Part shown: positions 9,211 through 17,126 of the stretch, piece by piece
How positions within the stretch are numbered: the first letter of the stretch is position 1
How the letters are laid out: each line of letters opens with the position of its first letter
From: a virus
DNA length: 64,000 nucleotides
Virus record (IMG/VR): IMGVR_UViG_3300044701_000569
Coordinates: 186,001 to 250,000 of that record
Direction: 5' to 3' (one strand)
Translations under genes and position numbers: made by a program
Notes under the pieces: model-generated
Database searches by the model: none
The model's input: only the letters and a program-made list of their open reading frames with translations
Told to the model about the DNA's origin: nothing

Positions 9211-9755
9211 CCCCAAATATTAAAAAGATACTTTGGAGTAAGTCCTGCGTTGGCCCCAGCATGCCAACTTTTCCTGTCAGGCCATTCATAGACATTACCT
9301 TGTGCTTCGTTGTAAAGACAGGTATTTTCTACTATTACAATGTGTCCGGGTCTTGGAATATCAATATGACAATGAAATCTTCTAATTGTACCTTTAGCAT
9401 TAAGAGTATTTTCATCATCAGTGATGTCCCAGTGCCAGGGAGCTACATCTCCCGGTAGTACTTTACTGATCCAGCAGTTTATATAACTGTCCATGCCAAT
9501 AAAGTCCATAAACTTTTCTACTACTTCTTGGGGAAATTGTCTTCCTGGGAAATGCATTTCCCAGCTAGCATTGCCGCCTTCTGCCTTCATTTTATATCCA
9601 GCATTCCTTAGCGGTCTAGCTACTTCTTCTACACCCTCTACTGCATAACCTACATCGTGTCTAGGTCCTAAGTAACCAGGCATACTATTATCAACTGCCT
9701 CTATTACTTCGTTCCAATTGATAATGTGATTGCAATTACCTATAAATTTAAGCAT
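9207..9755 (-). CDS. Putative 2OG-Fe(II) oxygenase or cupin-like protein
   Basis: 182 aa. ISKVLPGDVAPWHWDITDDE contains an HxD motif in the right strand context, followed by FHCHIDIPRPGH, then a KSWHAGANAG segment with the likely distal His. This matches the compact oxygenase/cupin layout of other island members. It overlaps the next upstream gene by 8 bp. Target unknown. Confidence 0.55.
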   Translation of the reverse strand: MLKFIGNCNHIINWNEVIEAVDNSMPGYLGPRHDVGYAVEGVEEVARPLRNAGYKMKAEGGNASWEMHFPGRQFPQEVVEKFMDFIGMDSYINCWISKVLPGDVAPWHWDITDDENTLNAKGTIRRFHCHIDIPRPGHIVIVENTCLYNEAQGNVYEWPDRKSWHAGANAGLTPKYLFNIWG

Positions 9756-10311
9756 TCAGCGAAATAGGCCAATCGCCAGCATTGCTGTCTATAGAACGTC
9801 TGTAACTTGTTACTATGTCTAGGTATCCGTCAGTAAATTTGAACCTATCCCAGTTTCTAATTACATCATTAACTGTAGTGAGAGGAATCTTTTCGTCGCC
9901 TTTGCAACAGCCATAGAGATCGTGGATCTTTAATTTGTTATCCTTAACATACACTGTATGCGGATAAAAATTTAGTTTATAAAGATTATTACTTTCTAGA
10001 TCCTGTAGTAAGGATTTTAATTGCTGTACCCAATCGCTAGGCATCTCTCTACCAAAAAACAGTAAATGGCTCAAACTACTGTCATACCATTTGAAAGTTA
10101 TTTTTCTGTTGCCTTCGTCAACTGATTCTATTTCAGGAGCGTAATCTTTGCCTGCAATTAAATCTAATCCGTATAATTCTCTGCGGAACCAAAATTCCTC
10201 AAAGAATGTCATAGAATATGAAGTACTGTTATACTCGGCTTTATAAACATCGTTAGGAGTGCCGGGATATCCGTCACTACTGTATTTGTAAAAATCTTTA
10301 AATGTTTCCAT
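9748..10311 (-). CDS. Kinase-fold-like small protein, paralogue of 5734-6429
   Basis: 187 aa. Residues about 110-135 (NNLYKLNFYPHTVYVKDNKL, then KIHDLYG) repeat the NLYK, P, V/IxD, KLK pattern of the protein at 5734-6429 and resemble the catalytic-loop/DFG region of kinase folds; here an HDLYG stands where a DFG would be. A strand-rich N-terminus with a FFEEFWFRREL helix could be the small lobe. Activity is doubtful. It is the first gene after the tail-fibre-like gene. Confidence 0.35.
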   Translation of the reverse strand: METFKDFYKYSSDGYPGTPNDVYKAEYNSTSYSMTFFEEFWFRRELYGLDLIAGKDYAPEIESVDEGNRKITFKWYDSSLSHLLFFGREMPSDWVQQLKSLLQDLESNNLYKLNFYPHTVYVKDNKLKIHDLYGCCKGDEKIPLTTVNDVIRNWDRFKFTDGYLDIVTSYRRSIDSNAGDWPISLNA

Positions 10312-10348
10312 GTTTATATTTAACCCTATTCTAACTCACCCGCCTTAA

Positions 10349-12073
10349 TTAAGGCTCAACAGCCATTTGTCTCCAACCACCGCCTAGATAAACTACCATC
10401 TGCTGTTTAGCTGGAGCACCAATGCCTAATGGATCCCATCCGCTTACAGAGTCACCGTCAGCAATAGCTACCATACCGTTGACTGGTGTTGCTGGTGCAG
10501 CACTTAACACTGCTAGTTTGGCAAATCCGTTGATGTCAAGAGTTGCTTCTGCTTCATAACCTAGTGTGTGATTAATTGAAGTATAACCTCGAGAATCAAT
10601 ATTAACGCCTTTAGGATTTAAAGGATTACCGTCAGTAAATGTTAATAAAGAAATACTTCCAGGTACTTCTCCTTCGTCAACTACGGCATTAGGATCAACA
10701 CTGCGTAGAATGATGCTGGATAGCGTGTAACTTGCAGTGCCTTCACCGGTAAGTGATATGCCGTCGTAACCTAGTGCAGCATCAATCTTAATTGTATCAC
10801 CAACTTGAATTGCTGTAGGAGCACTAAGTGTTCCACGTGATGATCTAAATGTTTCGCCTGGGCCAAAGAACCCTTGAGTAATACCGTTAGTGATATTAAC
10901 AAAATCACCGTCTGGGCATAGTCTTATAATTTGAGTAGTTCTTGTTGGATCTGTATTTTGTATTCTAATTGGAATAGATGATTCGATAATACTGTTACTA
11001 AAAGACATCGTTGATGTTCTTAAGATCGAGTTTACACCATCAACTAGTACTGTAGAATCATCACCAAAGAATGATCCTTTAAATGCAGAAGCTTCAACTT
11101 CGCCGTCAAACACTGCACTACCATTAACATCTAGAGCAGCTCTAGCAAAAAACTCTAAAGGTTGATTAATAGCAGTAAATCCTCTAGAGTCTATTATTAG
11201 ACCTTTATATGCACTAGTATTGCTATCTGCAAATGTTAATAGCTGTATGCTACCTGGAATTTCTCCTGCAGCAACTGACACATTATAATCTACACTGTGT
11301 CTAATAGCACTTGAAAGTGTATATACAGGATCGCCCTCACCATCAACTGATACGCCGTCGTAGCCTAGAGCAACATCAATTTTAATTGCATCACCAACTG
11401 TAAGATTAGTTGGTGCAGCTAGTGTCCCTCGAGACGCTCTAAAACTTTCACCTGGTCCTAAAAATCCTTGGCTTATACCCGTTGTAATAGCAGAGAATCC
11501 ACCGTCAGGCGCTGTTCGTATAAAGTTTAGAGTTACTGCTGGGTTATCGTGTTTGAATACTAATGCTGCAGAAGTACTGTTAACAGTAAATCCGGAAATG
11601 TCTAATATACCTGTAGAAAGAGTTTTTGTAGTAGAATTTACTAAAACTGTACTATCTGTAGCTTCTACATCTCCAATGTGCGTGCCGTCTGTATCACCTG
11701 TAACGTTACCAATTACATTACCATTAAGCGTACCATAAAAGTTTGATGTTACTGAGTCAACAACAATTTGATCAGTTGCATTAGTAATATCAATGTGATA
11801 ATCACCACCAGGTGTAAAAGCACCTTCATCTGCTGCTACAAACGCTGTACCGTTAAATTTTAGTATTTGTCCTGTTAGCGCAGGAAGTGTAAGATCTACG
11901 TCTAACAGATCATTAAGAGATTGAGCTATGCCAGAGTTTACTACAATACCGCCAACAGTGCTACCGTCACCTACCCACAAACGTTTAGTATCTGTAGTAT
12001 AGACAAGCTCGCCTTCTGTGGGCGTAATTAGTAATCTTTGTGCATTAGTTCCGCGTCTGAGACGTAAGGCCAT
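10349..12073 (-). CDS. Tail-fibre-like structural protein with internal duplication
   Basis: 574 aa. The N-terminus (MALRLRRGTN, then TEGELVYTTDTKRLWVGDG) matches the small N-terminal domain seen in many phage fibre and tropism proteins. Low-complexity beta-rich text follows (NGNVIGNVTGDT), then two similar blocks of about 150 residues (170-320 and 367-518). The C-terminus ends in a GWDPLG, YLGGGWRQ segment typical of fibre tips. A late promoter lies 32 bp upstream. Likely role: virion surface, host recognition. Confidence 0.75.
   Translation of the reverse strand: MALRLRRGTNAQRLLITPTEGELVYTTDTKRLWVGDGSTVGGIVVNSGIAQSLNDLLDVDLTLPALTGQILKFNGTAFVAADEGAFTPGGDYHIDITNATDQIVVDSVTSNFYGTLNGNVIGNVTGDTDGTHIGDVEATDSTVLVNSTTKTLSTGILDISGFTVNSTSAALVFKHDNPAVTLNFIRTAPDGGFSAITTGISQGFLGPGESFRASRGTLAAPTNLTVGDAIKIDVALGYDGVSVDGEGDPVYTLSSAIRHSVDYNVSVAAGEIPGSIQLLTFADSNTSAYKGLIIDSRGFTAINQPLEFFARAALDVNGSAVFDGEVEASAFKGSFFGDDSTVLVDGVNSILRTSTMSFSNSIIESSIPIRIQNTDPTRTTQIIRLCPDGDFVNITNGITQGFFGPGETFRSSRGTLSAPTAIQVGDTIKIDAALGYDGISLTGEGTASYTLSSIILRSVDPNAVVDEGEVPGSISLLTFTDGNPLNPKGVNIDSRGYTSINHTLGYEAEATLDINGFAKLAVLSAAPATPVNGMVAIADGDSVSGWDPLGIGAPAKQQMVVYLGGGWRQMAVEP
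10520..10975 (-). repeat. Tail-fibre internal repeat, copy 2
   Basis: Codes for residues about 367-518. GITQGFFGPGETFRSSRGTL, GYDGISLTGEG, GEVPGSISLLTF and IDSRGYTSINH align one for one with copy 1. The copies are clearly diverged at the amino-acid level, so this is an old duplication rather than a recent DNA repeat. Confidence 0.7.
11114..11566 (-). repeat. Tail-fibre internal repeat, copy 1
   Basis: Codes for residues about 170-320 of the fibre-like protein. Marked by GISQGFLGPGESFRASRGTL, GYDGVSVDGEG, the GEIPGSIQLLTF strand and an IDSRGFTAINQ turn, all echoed in copy 2 about 198 residues later. Confidence 0.7.
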
Positions 12074-12104
12074 CTTTGTAACTCCCGGTATAGTATGTTA
12101 CAAG

Positions 12105-12112
12105 TATTTATG
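12105..12112 (-). promoter_or_regulatory. Late promoter, CATAAATA
   Basis: On the minus strand the octamer CATAAATA differs from the T4 late consensus TATAAATA only at the first base. It sits 32 bp ahead of the fibre-gene ATG, the same spacing as at 16850 and 37232. Confidence 0.55.
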
Positions 12113-12124
12113 CCTTTTTAGGAT

Positions 12125-12436
12125 TTACCTACGACGTTTCATGAAGCGTTTTGTACGATCCTGTACGTCTTTTTTAACTTTTGCTGTATTAAGATTAAAG
12201 TCTACGCTTTCAATTAGCTCGTCGTGTTCTTTAAAGAACTCGTCTAAAATCTCTTCTACAGATTCTATAGTAATTCCACGTTTTCTACGTAGATCAATAT
12301 TCCACTGACGCCCGTCTTTAAAGTGTACATTTACACCTTGCAAATACTCTATTGGTATTGCTTTTATTTCAACATCTTCAAATATTTCGGGCCAATGATC
12401 TATTATTTCTTGCGGTAGCTTATTATTTTTAGGCAC
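12125..12436 (-). CDS. Conserved phage protein of unknown function
   Basis: 103 aa. A short beta-rich part (VNVHFKDGRQWNIDLRRKRG) is followed by an acidic helix (EEILDEFFKEHDELIESVDF) and a very basic end (DRTKRFMKRRR). No family recognised. It overlaps the gene upstream by 8 bp. The basic tail could bind nucleic acid; that is a guess. Confidence 0.6.
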   Translation of the reverse strand: MPKNNKLPQEIIDHWPEIFEDVEIKAIPIEYLQGVNVHFKDGRQWNIDLRRKRGITIESVEEILDEFFKEHDELIESVDFNLNTAKVKKDVQDRTKRFMKRRR

Positions 12437-13025
12437 TTGCTTCAGTTGATTTCTTCTTGGTAGGGCTCAGCTTTTCAGCTTCTTCTCTAAGACGCTTTGC
12501 TTCCTTGTATAGTCTATCTGCATCACTACGATACTTAGTTGCAAGAGCTTCGTCCGTTAGAGGTTCTTCGTTTACTGCAAGTGCTTCAAACGTTTCTGTA
12601 GCAGCTGATACAGCTTTTGGTGCTTCATTAGCATTAGCTGGCTTAACTGCTAGATCAGCAACTGATACACCTCTTTGTTTAGCTACAATCTCGTTAAGTT
12701 CCTTAAGAGAAATAGTAGTCTGCATATTTGGAGTCATTTCAACCATACTGGTGTTGATCTTGATCATCTTACCTGTAGCATGGAATGCAGCCAACATAAT
12801 ACGCCCGTCCGGAAGTCTAGTTCTAGCCATAGCATCAGCTAGCTCATTAGACTGTTGTCCAGCATCGGATTCAACCAGCTTCATAAGAGCATCGTGTTCA
12901 TCTGCCATAAGATTTTCTGTAGTAACTACAATACAATTATCCGGATCATTTGGTACTACACGGTATGCAACTATTACTTTACGTTTTGTTGTAGTAATAC
13001 GACCTACATGTTTGATATTAGCCAT
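12429..13025 (-). CDS. Unknown phage protein with basic coiled-coil C-terminus
   Basis: 198 aa. A beta-rich N-terminal region (IKHVGRITTTKRKVIVAYRV onward) is followed by an Ala/Glu-rich linker and a C-terminal helix of repeated RLYKEAKRLREEAEKL heptads ending in a KKK stretch. It looks like an oligomerising structural or assembly factor, but no family is recognised. It is 13 bp from the upstream 77-aa gene. Confidence 0.6.
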   Translation of the reverse strand: MANIKHVGRITTTKRKVIVAYRVVPNDPDNCIVVTTENLMADEHDALMKLVESDAGQQSNELADAMARTRLPDGRIMLAAFHATGKMIKINTSMVEMTPNMQTTISLKELNEIVAKQRGVSVADLAVKPANANEAPKAVSAATETFEALAVNEEPLTDEALATKYRSDADRLYKEAKRLREEAEKLSPTKKKSTEASA

Positions 13026-13038
13026 TTTATTTTTCCTT

Positions 13039-13272
13039 TTAGTTAGCTTGTGGTGCAGCTACTGCCTTTAGGAAAGTGTCTAGCTTGGTATAAACAGTTC
13101 CTACAGCAGTCATCTCATTGGGCTTAAAAGCACCTCTAGAGCTTGCTACATCAATAATGCTTCTTAGTGCTTGAAGATCCTGTACAGTTAGATCAGGTCC
13201 TTGTTCCTGCTTTGTTTGGGTAGCAGTGGTCTCAGTCTTCTGTGCAGTTTCGTTCTTTTGTTCGTCGCTCAT
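13039..13272 (-). CDS. Small unknown protein, 77 aa
   Basis: The N-terminal 25 residues are Gln/Thr/Glu-rich (QKTETTATQTKQEQG) and probably disordered. A predicted helical part follows (LTVQDLQALRSIIDVASSRG). An SD-like AGGAG precedes the ATG. No family recognised. Confidence 0.6.
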   Translation of the reverse strand: MSDEQKNETAQKTETTATQTKQEQGPDLTVQDLQALRSIIDVASSRGAFKPNEMTAVGTVYTKLDTFLKAVAAPQAN

Positions 13273-13308
13273 ATGAATCTCCTATAATATTATATATGCG
13301 CAGTTTAT

Positions 13309-13590
13309 TTATTTGTACTTCAAATGTGGACAAGCCAACATGAAATAGGACAGCTCTTTTGGTTCTTCAAATCCTATCCTTAGCGAATAATTTAATTTGT
13401 TATCGTAATCAATGATAGTACTTCGTCCAATATAATACTTGCTCTTTAGATTATATTCTATCCATTTTTCAAGAGCATCTTTCATGTTGTACGGAAGTAC
13501 AAGATCCGCATATTCAAAATGGATAGGAGGAACAGTAGTCCTCCTAATCCCAAACACCTCTAATGGATTAACTGTAAGTGCTTTACGCAT
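13309..13590 (-). CDS. Small unknown protein, 93 aa
   Basis: The ATG at 13590 is preferred over 13602 because AGAGG sits 4 bases before it and no SD precedes the earlier one; it overlaps the VWA gene's stop by 8 bp. The sequence alternates short strands and helices (MKDALEKWIEYNLKSKYYIG) with no recognised family. Its tight coupling suggests co-expression with the VWA/MoxR pair. Confidence 0.6.
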   Translation of the reverse strand: MRKALTVNPLEVFGIRRTTVPPIHFEYADLVLPYNMKDALEKWIEYNLKSKYYIGRSTIIDYDNKLNYSLRIGFEEPKELSYFMLACPHLKYK

Positions 13591-14854
13591 TAGCCTCTTC
13601 ATAATGTGCAGTTACACCAAATGGAGCCTGCAGATTCTTATCGTGATGTCCGTGTACGATAAAGATAGTATCGCAGTAGTTATCTTCACCCCAACTGTCA
13701 AATGGGTAACCATCTGTAAACATGATAAACTTTTTTGGTTGGATATTGTTATTGCGCATGTATGCCCAATTGGCCATAAAGTCAGTACCACCGCCACCTT
13801 TGATTTCATAGTCTAGTAGACTGTCACCACCATCAGCACTAAAGTCCTGTTCGTTATAGACCTTAGTGTCAAAGCACCACAGTTTAATATTGTAGTCTTT
13901 GTACTCGTCCATAATGCCTTTAATCTCGCCTAAGAAATCTTTTGCTTGATCATCACCAATTGATCCTGACATATCTAAGCTAATGCAGATATCAATCGTT
14001 TCGTCAAAGTTCATACCGGGCAGGATAGCACCAGTATGCCATCCTTTGCGACTTGGACGAGCAAAAGTGTAGTCATTACGGATAGTGCTTTGGATTTGCT
14101 GACGTAGCATCTGCCGCCAATTCATCTTTGGCTCAGTAAGCTCTTTGATCATCCGACGGATTTCACCGGGTACGTTGCCAGCGCCAGCACTCTGTGCCGC
14201 ACTGATCATACCTTCCTTAATCTCGTCACGAATCTTACGAAGCTCTTCCTTGCTGTACTTTGGACGCTTACCCTTGCCTTCTTTTGGATCACTGTCGCCG
14301 TCCTCGTCGTCACCTTCCCAGTCAATATGCTCGTCAAGAAGCTCACCTAGCTTTTCGAGCTCTTCCTTAGTCTTCTTAAACAAGTCGTCATATACTTCTT
14401 CAGAAGTCCAATCTTGGTACTTGAAGTCTTGATAGCAGTCTACTATCTTTGGCTTGTCACCAATTCGATCTCTTACAAGAAGATTGTTGACAATGTAGTC
14501 AGATGCAATGTTATGTAAGATTGGGTTACGATCTTCTCTACGACTAAGGTGATCAAAAACGCAGTGAAGAATTTCGTGTGCAATAACAAACTCAATTTCT
14601 TTATTGTTCATAGCGTTAAAGAATTGAGTGTTAAAGAATAGATTCCTGCCGTCTACAGCGGCAGTAGGCAACCATTCGTCGGCTGCTTGAATACGCAAAC
14701 GAGTTGCCATATTACCAAAAAACGGGTGACGCAACAGTAGTCCAATACGAGCAGTGATAATTCTATCAACTACTTCTTTGCGCATATACTCTAGCTTTTC
14801 TGGAGTAATGTTTGGATCTGGTTGCCAGTTCTTCTTTTTGCTAGCTACGGTCAT
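13583..14854 (-). CDS. VWA domain protein with HExxH metallopeptidase-like motif
   Basis: 423 aa. An HEILH zinc motif lies at residues 93-97 in a long helix, followed by an acidic linker (DDEDGDSDPKEGKG) and a von Willebrand A domain with the MIDAS motif DMSGS at 294-298 and a GGGGTDF loop. This peptidase-plus-VWA layout pairs with MoxR-type AAA+ ATPases, which is exactly the adjacent gene. The pair may remodel or insert metals into a target complex; the HEILH suggests possible proteolysis. It has its own early promoter. Confidence 0.85.
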   Translation of the reverse strand: MTVASKKKNWQPDPNITPEKLEYMRKEVVDRIITARIGLLLRHPFFGNMATRLRIQAADEWLPTAAVDGRNLFFNTQFFNAMNNKEIEFVIAHEILHCVFDHLSRREDRNPILHNIASDYIVNNLLVRDRIGDKPKIVDCYQDFKYQDWTSEEVYDDLFKKTKEELEKLGELLDEHIDWEGDDEDGDSDPKEGKGKRPKYSKEELRKIRDEIKEGMISAAQSAGAGNVPGEIRRMIKELTEPKMNWRQMLRQQIQSTIRNDYTFARPSRKGWHTGAILPGMNFDETIDICISLDMSGSIGDDQAKDFLGEIKGIMDEYKDYNIKLWCFDTKVYNEQDFSADGGDSLLDYEIKGGGGTDFMANWAYMRNNNIQPKKFIMFTDGYPFDSWGEDNYCDTIFIVHGHHDKNLQAPFGVTAHYEEANA

Positions 14855-14884
14855 AGCATGTTCCTTATTCAGTGCCTATACTGT

Positions 14885-14912
14885 ATAATAACATATTTAC
14901 AGGATATGTCAA
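14885..14912 (-). promoter_or_regulatory. Sigma70-type promoter of the VWA gene
   Basis: On the minus strand, TTGACA (14912-14907), 16 bases, then TATTAT (14890-14885), about 30 bp before the ATG. It has the same spacing and -10 as the promoter of the MoxR gene at 16082. Confidence 0.75.
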
Positions 14913-14923
14913 CCTAGAATAGA

Positions 14924-14950
14924 AAAAGTGGGCCTTTTGGACCCACTTTT
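14924..14950 (-). terminator. Rho-independent terminator of the MoxR gene
   Basis: A 9-bp stem (AAAAGTGGG / CCCACTTTT) with a 9-base loop lies just after the stop of the MoxR gene; on the minus strand the 3' arm runs into a five-T tract. It separates the MoxR and VWA transcription units. Confidence 0.8.
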
Positions 14951-14956
14951 GACTCT

Positions 14957-16045
14957 TTACGCAGACTGTGCTGCCTTAATATACTTACCAAATCGATCAT
15001 GGAACTCATCAAAGCAAGGTACAGCATCCGGATCAATTGGAAGATTGTATTGGGTAAGAGCAACCTTAATGCCCATTACAACCAATTCAGTTTCAAAATT
15101 GTCCATTGCAAAACGCAGGAAGTTATGAACCTTTTCGTCAAACTTCTTGTCGCCCTTGTCACTTGCTTCTTTAAGTTCGTAGCAGAGCGAAATAGTCAAG
15201 GAATACATGGCACTGATTTCTTTAGCCTTCAGCTCTTTTACCTTACCATCCAAAATGTCAGTTGGATTAGGCATATTGCCAGCAACCTTGCGGTGAGCCA
15301 TAAACTTAACAGCAAGACCTTCACCGACGGAGCCACTAACTAGATCAGTGATAGTGCTGTGTTCCAAATCGTCTTCCAACAGCTCGCTAACAAAACTCCA
15401 AGAACGAGGAGTAGCAAATGAACGGCTTGCTGACTTTGGATCAAAGTCGTAAAGGTCCTGCTTTGCAAATTGCAAGTAACCTACTACGTCCTTGTGAATC
15501 TTGTTTTCAACTGCCCACTGGAACCAGTCTTCAAAACTGACAGCCATTTCCAAGTGAACAAAACGGTTAGCCAGTGGAGCAGGCATACGATAAGTAACAC
15601 CCTTGTCTGCTTCACGGTTACCAGCGGCAACAATGAATACGTTGTCTGGCAGGCGATAAGTACCAACCTTGCGGTTGAGGATCAGCTGATAGGCAGCTGC
15701 CTGTACAGCAGGAGCCGCTGAGTTCATTTCGTCCAAAAATAGAACGATAGCTTCGTGTTTGGATGCTAGTTCCTCATCTGGAAGTTCCATAGGAGGCGCC
15801 CAAACCATTTTGTTAGCATTGCTATCAAAATACGGAATGCCCTTAATGTCAGTGGGTTCCCAAAGGCTCAAACGTACATCAATGACATGAGCATCAATGC
15901 TGTCTGCAATCTGGTGAACGATATCTGACTTACCAATACCTGGAGGACCCCACAGGAAGATTGGACGCTTCTTAGCGATAGCGTGTTTGATACTTGCCTT
16001 AGCCTTGTTTGGGCTAACTGTACGAATTACGTCTGAATGTGCCAT
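14957..16045 (-). CDS. MoxR-type AAA+ ATPase
   Basis: 362 aa. Walker A GPPGIGKS at residues 33-40, Walker B LFLDEMNSA near 97 and an AGNREAD sensor region, with the compact layout of MoxR AAA+ proteins. These ATPases act as chaperones with VWA proteins to mature or insert cofactors into partner complexes; the VWA partner follows immediately downstream, but each has its own sigma70-like promoter and a terminator lies between, so they could be tuned separately. Target unknown. Confidence 0.88.
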   Translation of the reverse strand: MAHSDVIRTVSPNKAKASIKHAIAKKRPIFLWGPPGIGKSDIVHQIADSIDAHVIDVRLSLWEPTDIKGIPYFDSNANKMVWAPPMELPDEELASKHEAIVLFLDEMNSAAPAVQAAAYQLILNRKVGTYRLPDNVFIVAAGNREADKGVTYRMPAPLANRFVHLEMAVSFEDWFQWAVENKIHKDVVGYLQFAKQDLYDFDPKSASRSFATPRSWSFVSELLEDDLEHSTITDLVSGSVGEGLAVKFMAHRKVAGNMPNPTDILDGKVKELKAKEISAMYSLTISLCYELKEASDKGDKKFDEKVHNFLRFAMDNFETELVVMGIKVALTQYNLPIDPDAVPCFDEFHDRFGKYIKAAQSA

Positions 16046-16081
16046 GTAGTATTCCCTCTTTTAAACAGTGTCTACATATAT

Positions 16082-16109
16082 ATAATAGCACCTTTAAGCA
16101 TATTGTCAA
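16082..16109 (-). promoter_or_regulatory. Sigma70-type promoter of the MoxR gene
   Basis: Minus strand TTGACA (16109-16104), 16 bases, TATTAT (16087-16082). Its position ahead of the MoxR ATG and near-identity with the VWA promoter argue for shared host-polymerase control. Confidence 0.75.
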
Positions 16110-16112
16110 GAG

Positions 16113-16502
16113 TTAATCTAGATCTTTTTGGGCTTTTTTCATAGCTTTTATGAGTCCAAGTTTACGGACATCGCCCGAGAACAGAGTGAGTTCTACGGCC
16201 TTGCGCTCGTTAGTAACCACTATGCTATGATCAAAAAGATAATATGGACAGTCAATGTAATTGTCTAAAAATACAATAACTTGAACAGTGAGTACCATGT
16301 CTTTTGGAAATGGAATATCATAAGTAGCTAATCCAATTTCCATAACAGTTTCATACCCTGCTTCAGTTAGACGTAGTCCGCCTGAATCTTTTTCTCGTGT
16401 GTTCTTCCACCAAATTGGAAGATACTGCTTGACAGTTGATTCGTCTGTACTCTTGTCAAGCTGCTTCAAAAATATTTTGGTATATGTTTCTTTCCAATTC
16501 AT
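16113..16502 (-). CDS. Conserved phage protein of unknown function
   Basis: 129 aa. Contains a beta-rich core (TVQVIVFLDNYIDCPYYLFD, then IVVTNERKAVELTLFSGDV) and ends in a Lys-rich helix. No family recognised. It overlaps the upstream gene start by 4 bp (ATGA). Confidence 0.6.
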   Translation of the reverse strand: MNWKETYTKIFLKQLDKSTDESTVKQYLPIWWKNTREKDSGGLRLTEAGYETVMEIGLATYDIPFPKDMVLTVQVIVFLDNYIDCPYYLFDHSIVVTNERKAVELTLFSGDVRKLGLIKAMKKAQKDLD

Positions 16503-16819
16503 TCTTCGTCAATGCCGTTAGACACTATTGTGTTCTCAGACACTACATCTCCTGACACTAATTTATGTACGGCAAAGTCCTCGCATTTGAACATAGTGTT
16601 CAATTTTTTTGCAAGGTTAAAGGCATGGCCTGGATTTGAGAAGGAGACCTTTTTATATTTAGGTCCTGGATAATTGGTAAGAGAATTTGAACTCTTTAAA
16701 TTGAACGGCTGGCCCTTATAAAAGACTGCCCAAATAGCATCAGCCTCTAGTACCTGTTCAGTCTTATAGGTTTTGTTATTTGTATGTTCTAATATTATAG
16801 TTGGCTTTGGCCGACTCAT
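16499..16819 (-). CDS. Small unknown protein under hairpin-gated late start
   Basis: 106 aa, hypothetical. The middle has a KKVSFSNPGHAFNLAKKLN segment resembling small nucleic-acid-associated folds, but nothing is recognised. The notable part is its leader: a late promoter and a start-codon hairpin (see 16817-16857). Followed by a coupled 129-aa gene. Confidence 0.6.
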   Translation of the reverse strand: MSRPKPTIILEHTNNKTYKTEQVLEADAIWAVFYKGQPFNLKSSNSLTNYPGPKYKKVSFSNPGHAFNLAKKLNTMFKCEDFAVHKLVSGDVVSENTIVSNGIDEE

Positions 16820-16857
16820 ATGCGTATCCTTGTTATTTAAGTACGCATATATTTATC
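16817..16857 (-). promoter_or_regulatory. Late promoter plus start-codon hairpin
   Basis: On the minus strand GATAAATA (16857-16850) is followed by TATGCGTA (16849-16842), a 15-base loop holding the AAGGA ribosome site, then TACGCATA (16826-16819), whose last base is the A of the ATG. The 8-bp stem would hide the start in transcripts read from upstream. A late transcript starting about six bases after the octamer loses most of the 5' arm, freeing the site. This copies the layout of T4 gene e. Confidence 0.55.
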
Positions 16858-16883
16858 TTTCTTTGGGGGTTATCTACGCAGTT

Positions 16884-17126
16884 TTACCAGCTAGAATTAG
16901 AGCCAATTTGCACTTGAATTACGTCATCTGTACCGCTTTTAGCGTTAGAAATCAGCTTTTCTAAGTCGCCTTCTAAACGACTCATAACAATACCTATAGT
17001 AAAGGCTAAATTCTTAGCCTGTTCAATAGTAAGTTTAACTTCTTTCGAACGACTATTTTCAGCAGCCTTAACTTGCTGAATAAATTGCTGTAGTGGTATT
17101 GTGTTTAACGGTTCAATGGTTTGCAT
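16884..17126 (-). CDS. Small unknown helical protein, 80 aa
   Basis: Two predicted helices (LQQFIQQVKAAE and IEQAKNLAFTIGIVMSRLEG) and a Ser-rich C-terminus. No family recognised. Its start overlaps the 3' end of the upstream gene by 14 bp. Confidence 0.6.
   Translation of the reverse strand: MQTIEPLNTIPLQQFIQQVKAAENSRSKEVKLTIEQAKNLAFTIGIVMSRLEGDLEKLISNAKSGTDDVIQVQIGSNSSW

Noticed and set aside
10342-10355. Palindrome GCCTTAATTAAGGC at the end of the fibre gene
   Set aside because: Hairpin includes the stop codon and has no T tract, so terminator function is not supported.
12457-13071. Plus-strand ORF of 204 codons
   Set aside because: It is antisense to two real minus-strand genes, has a Ser/Leu-rich shadow composition and no ribosome site.
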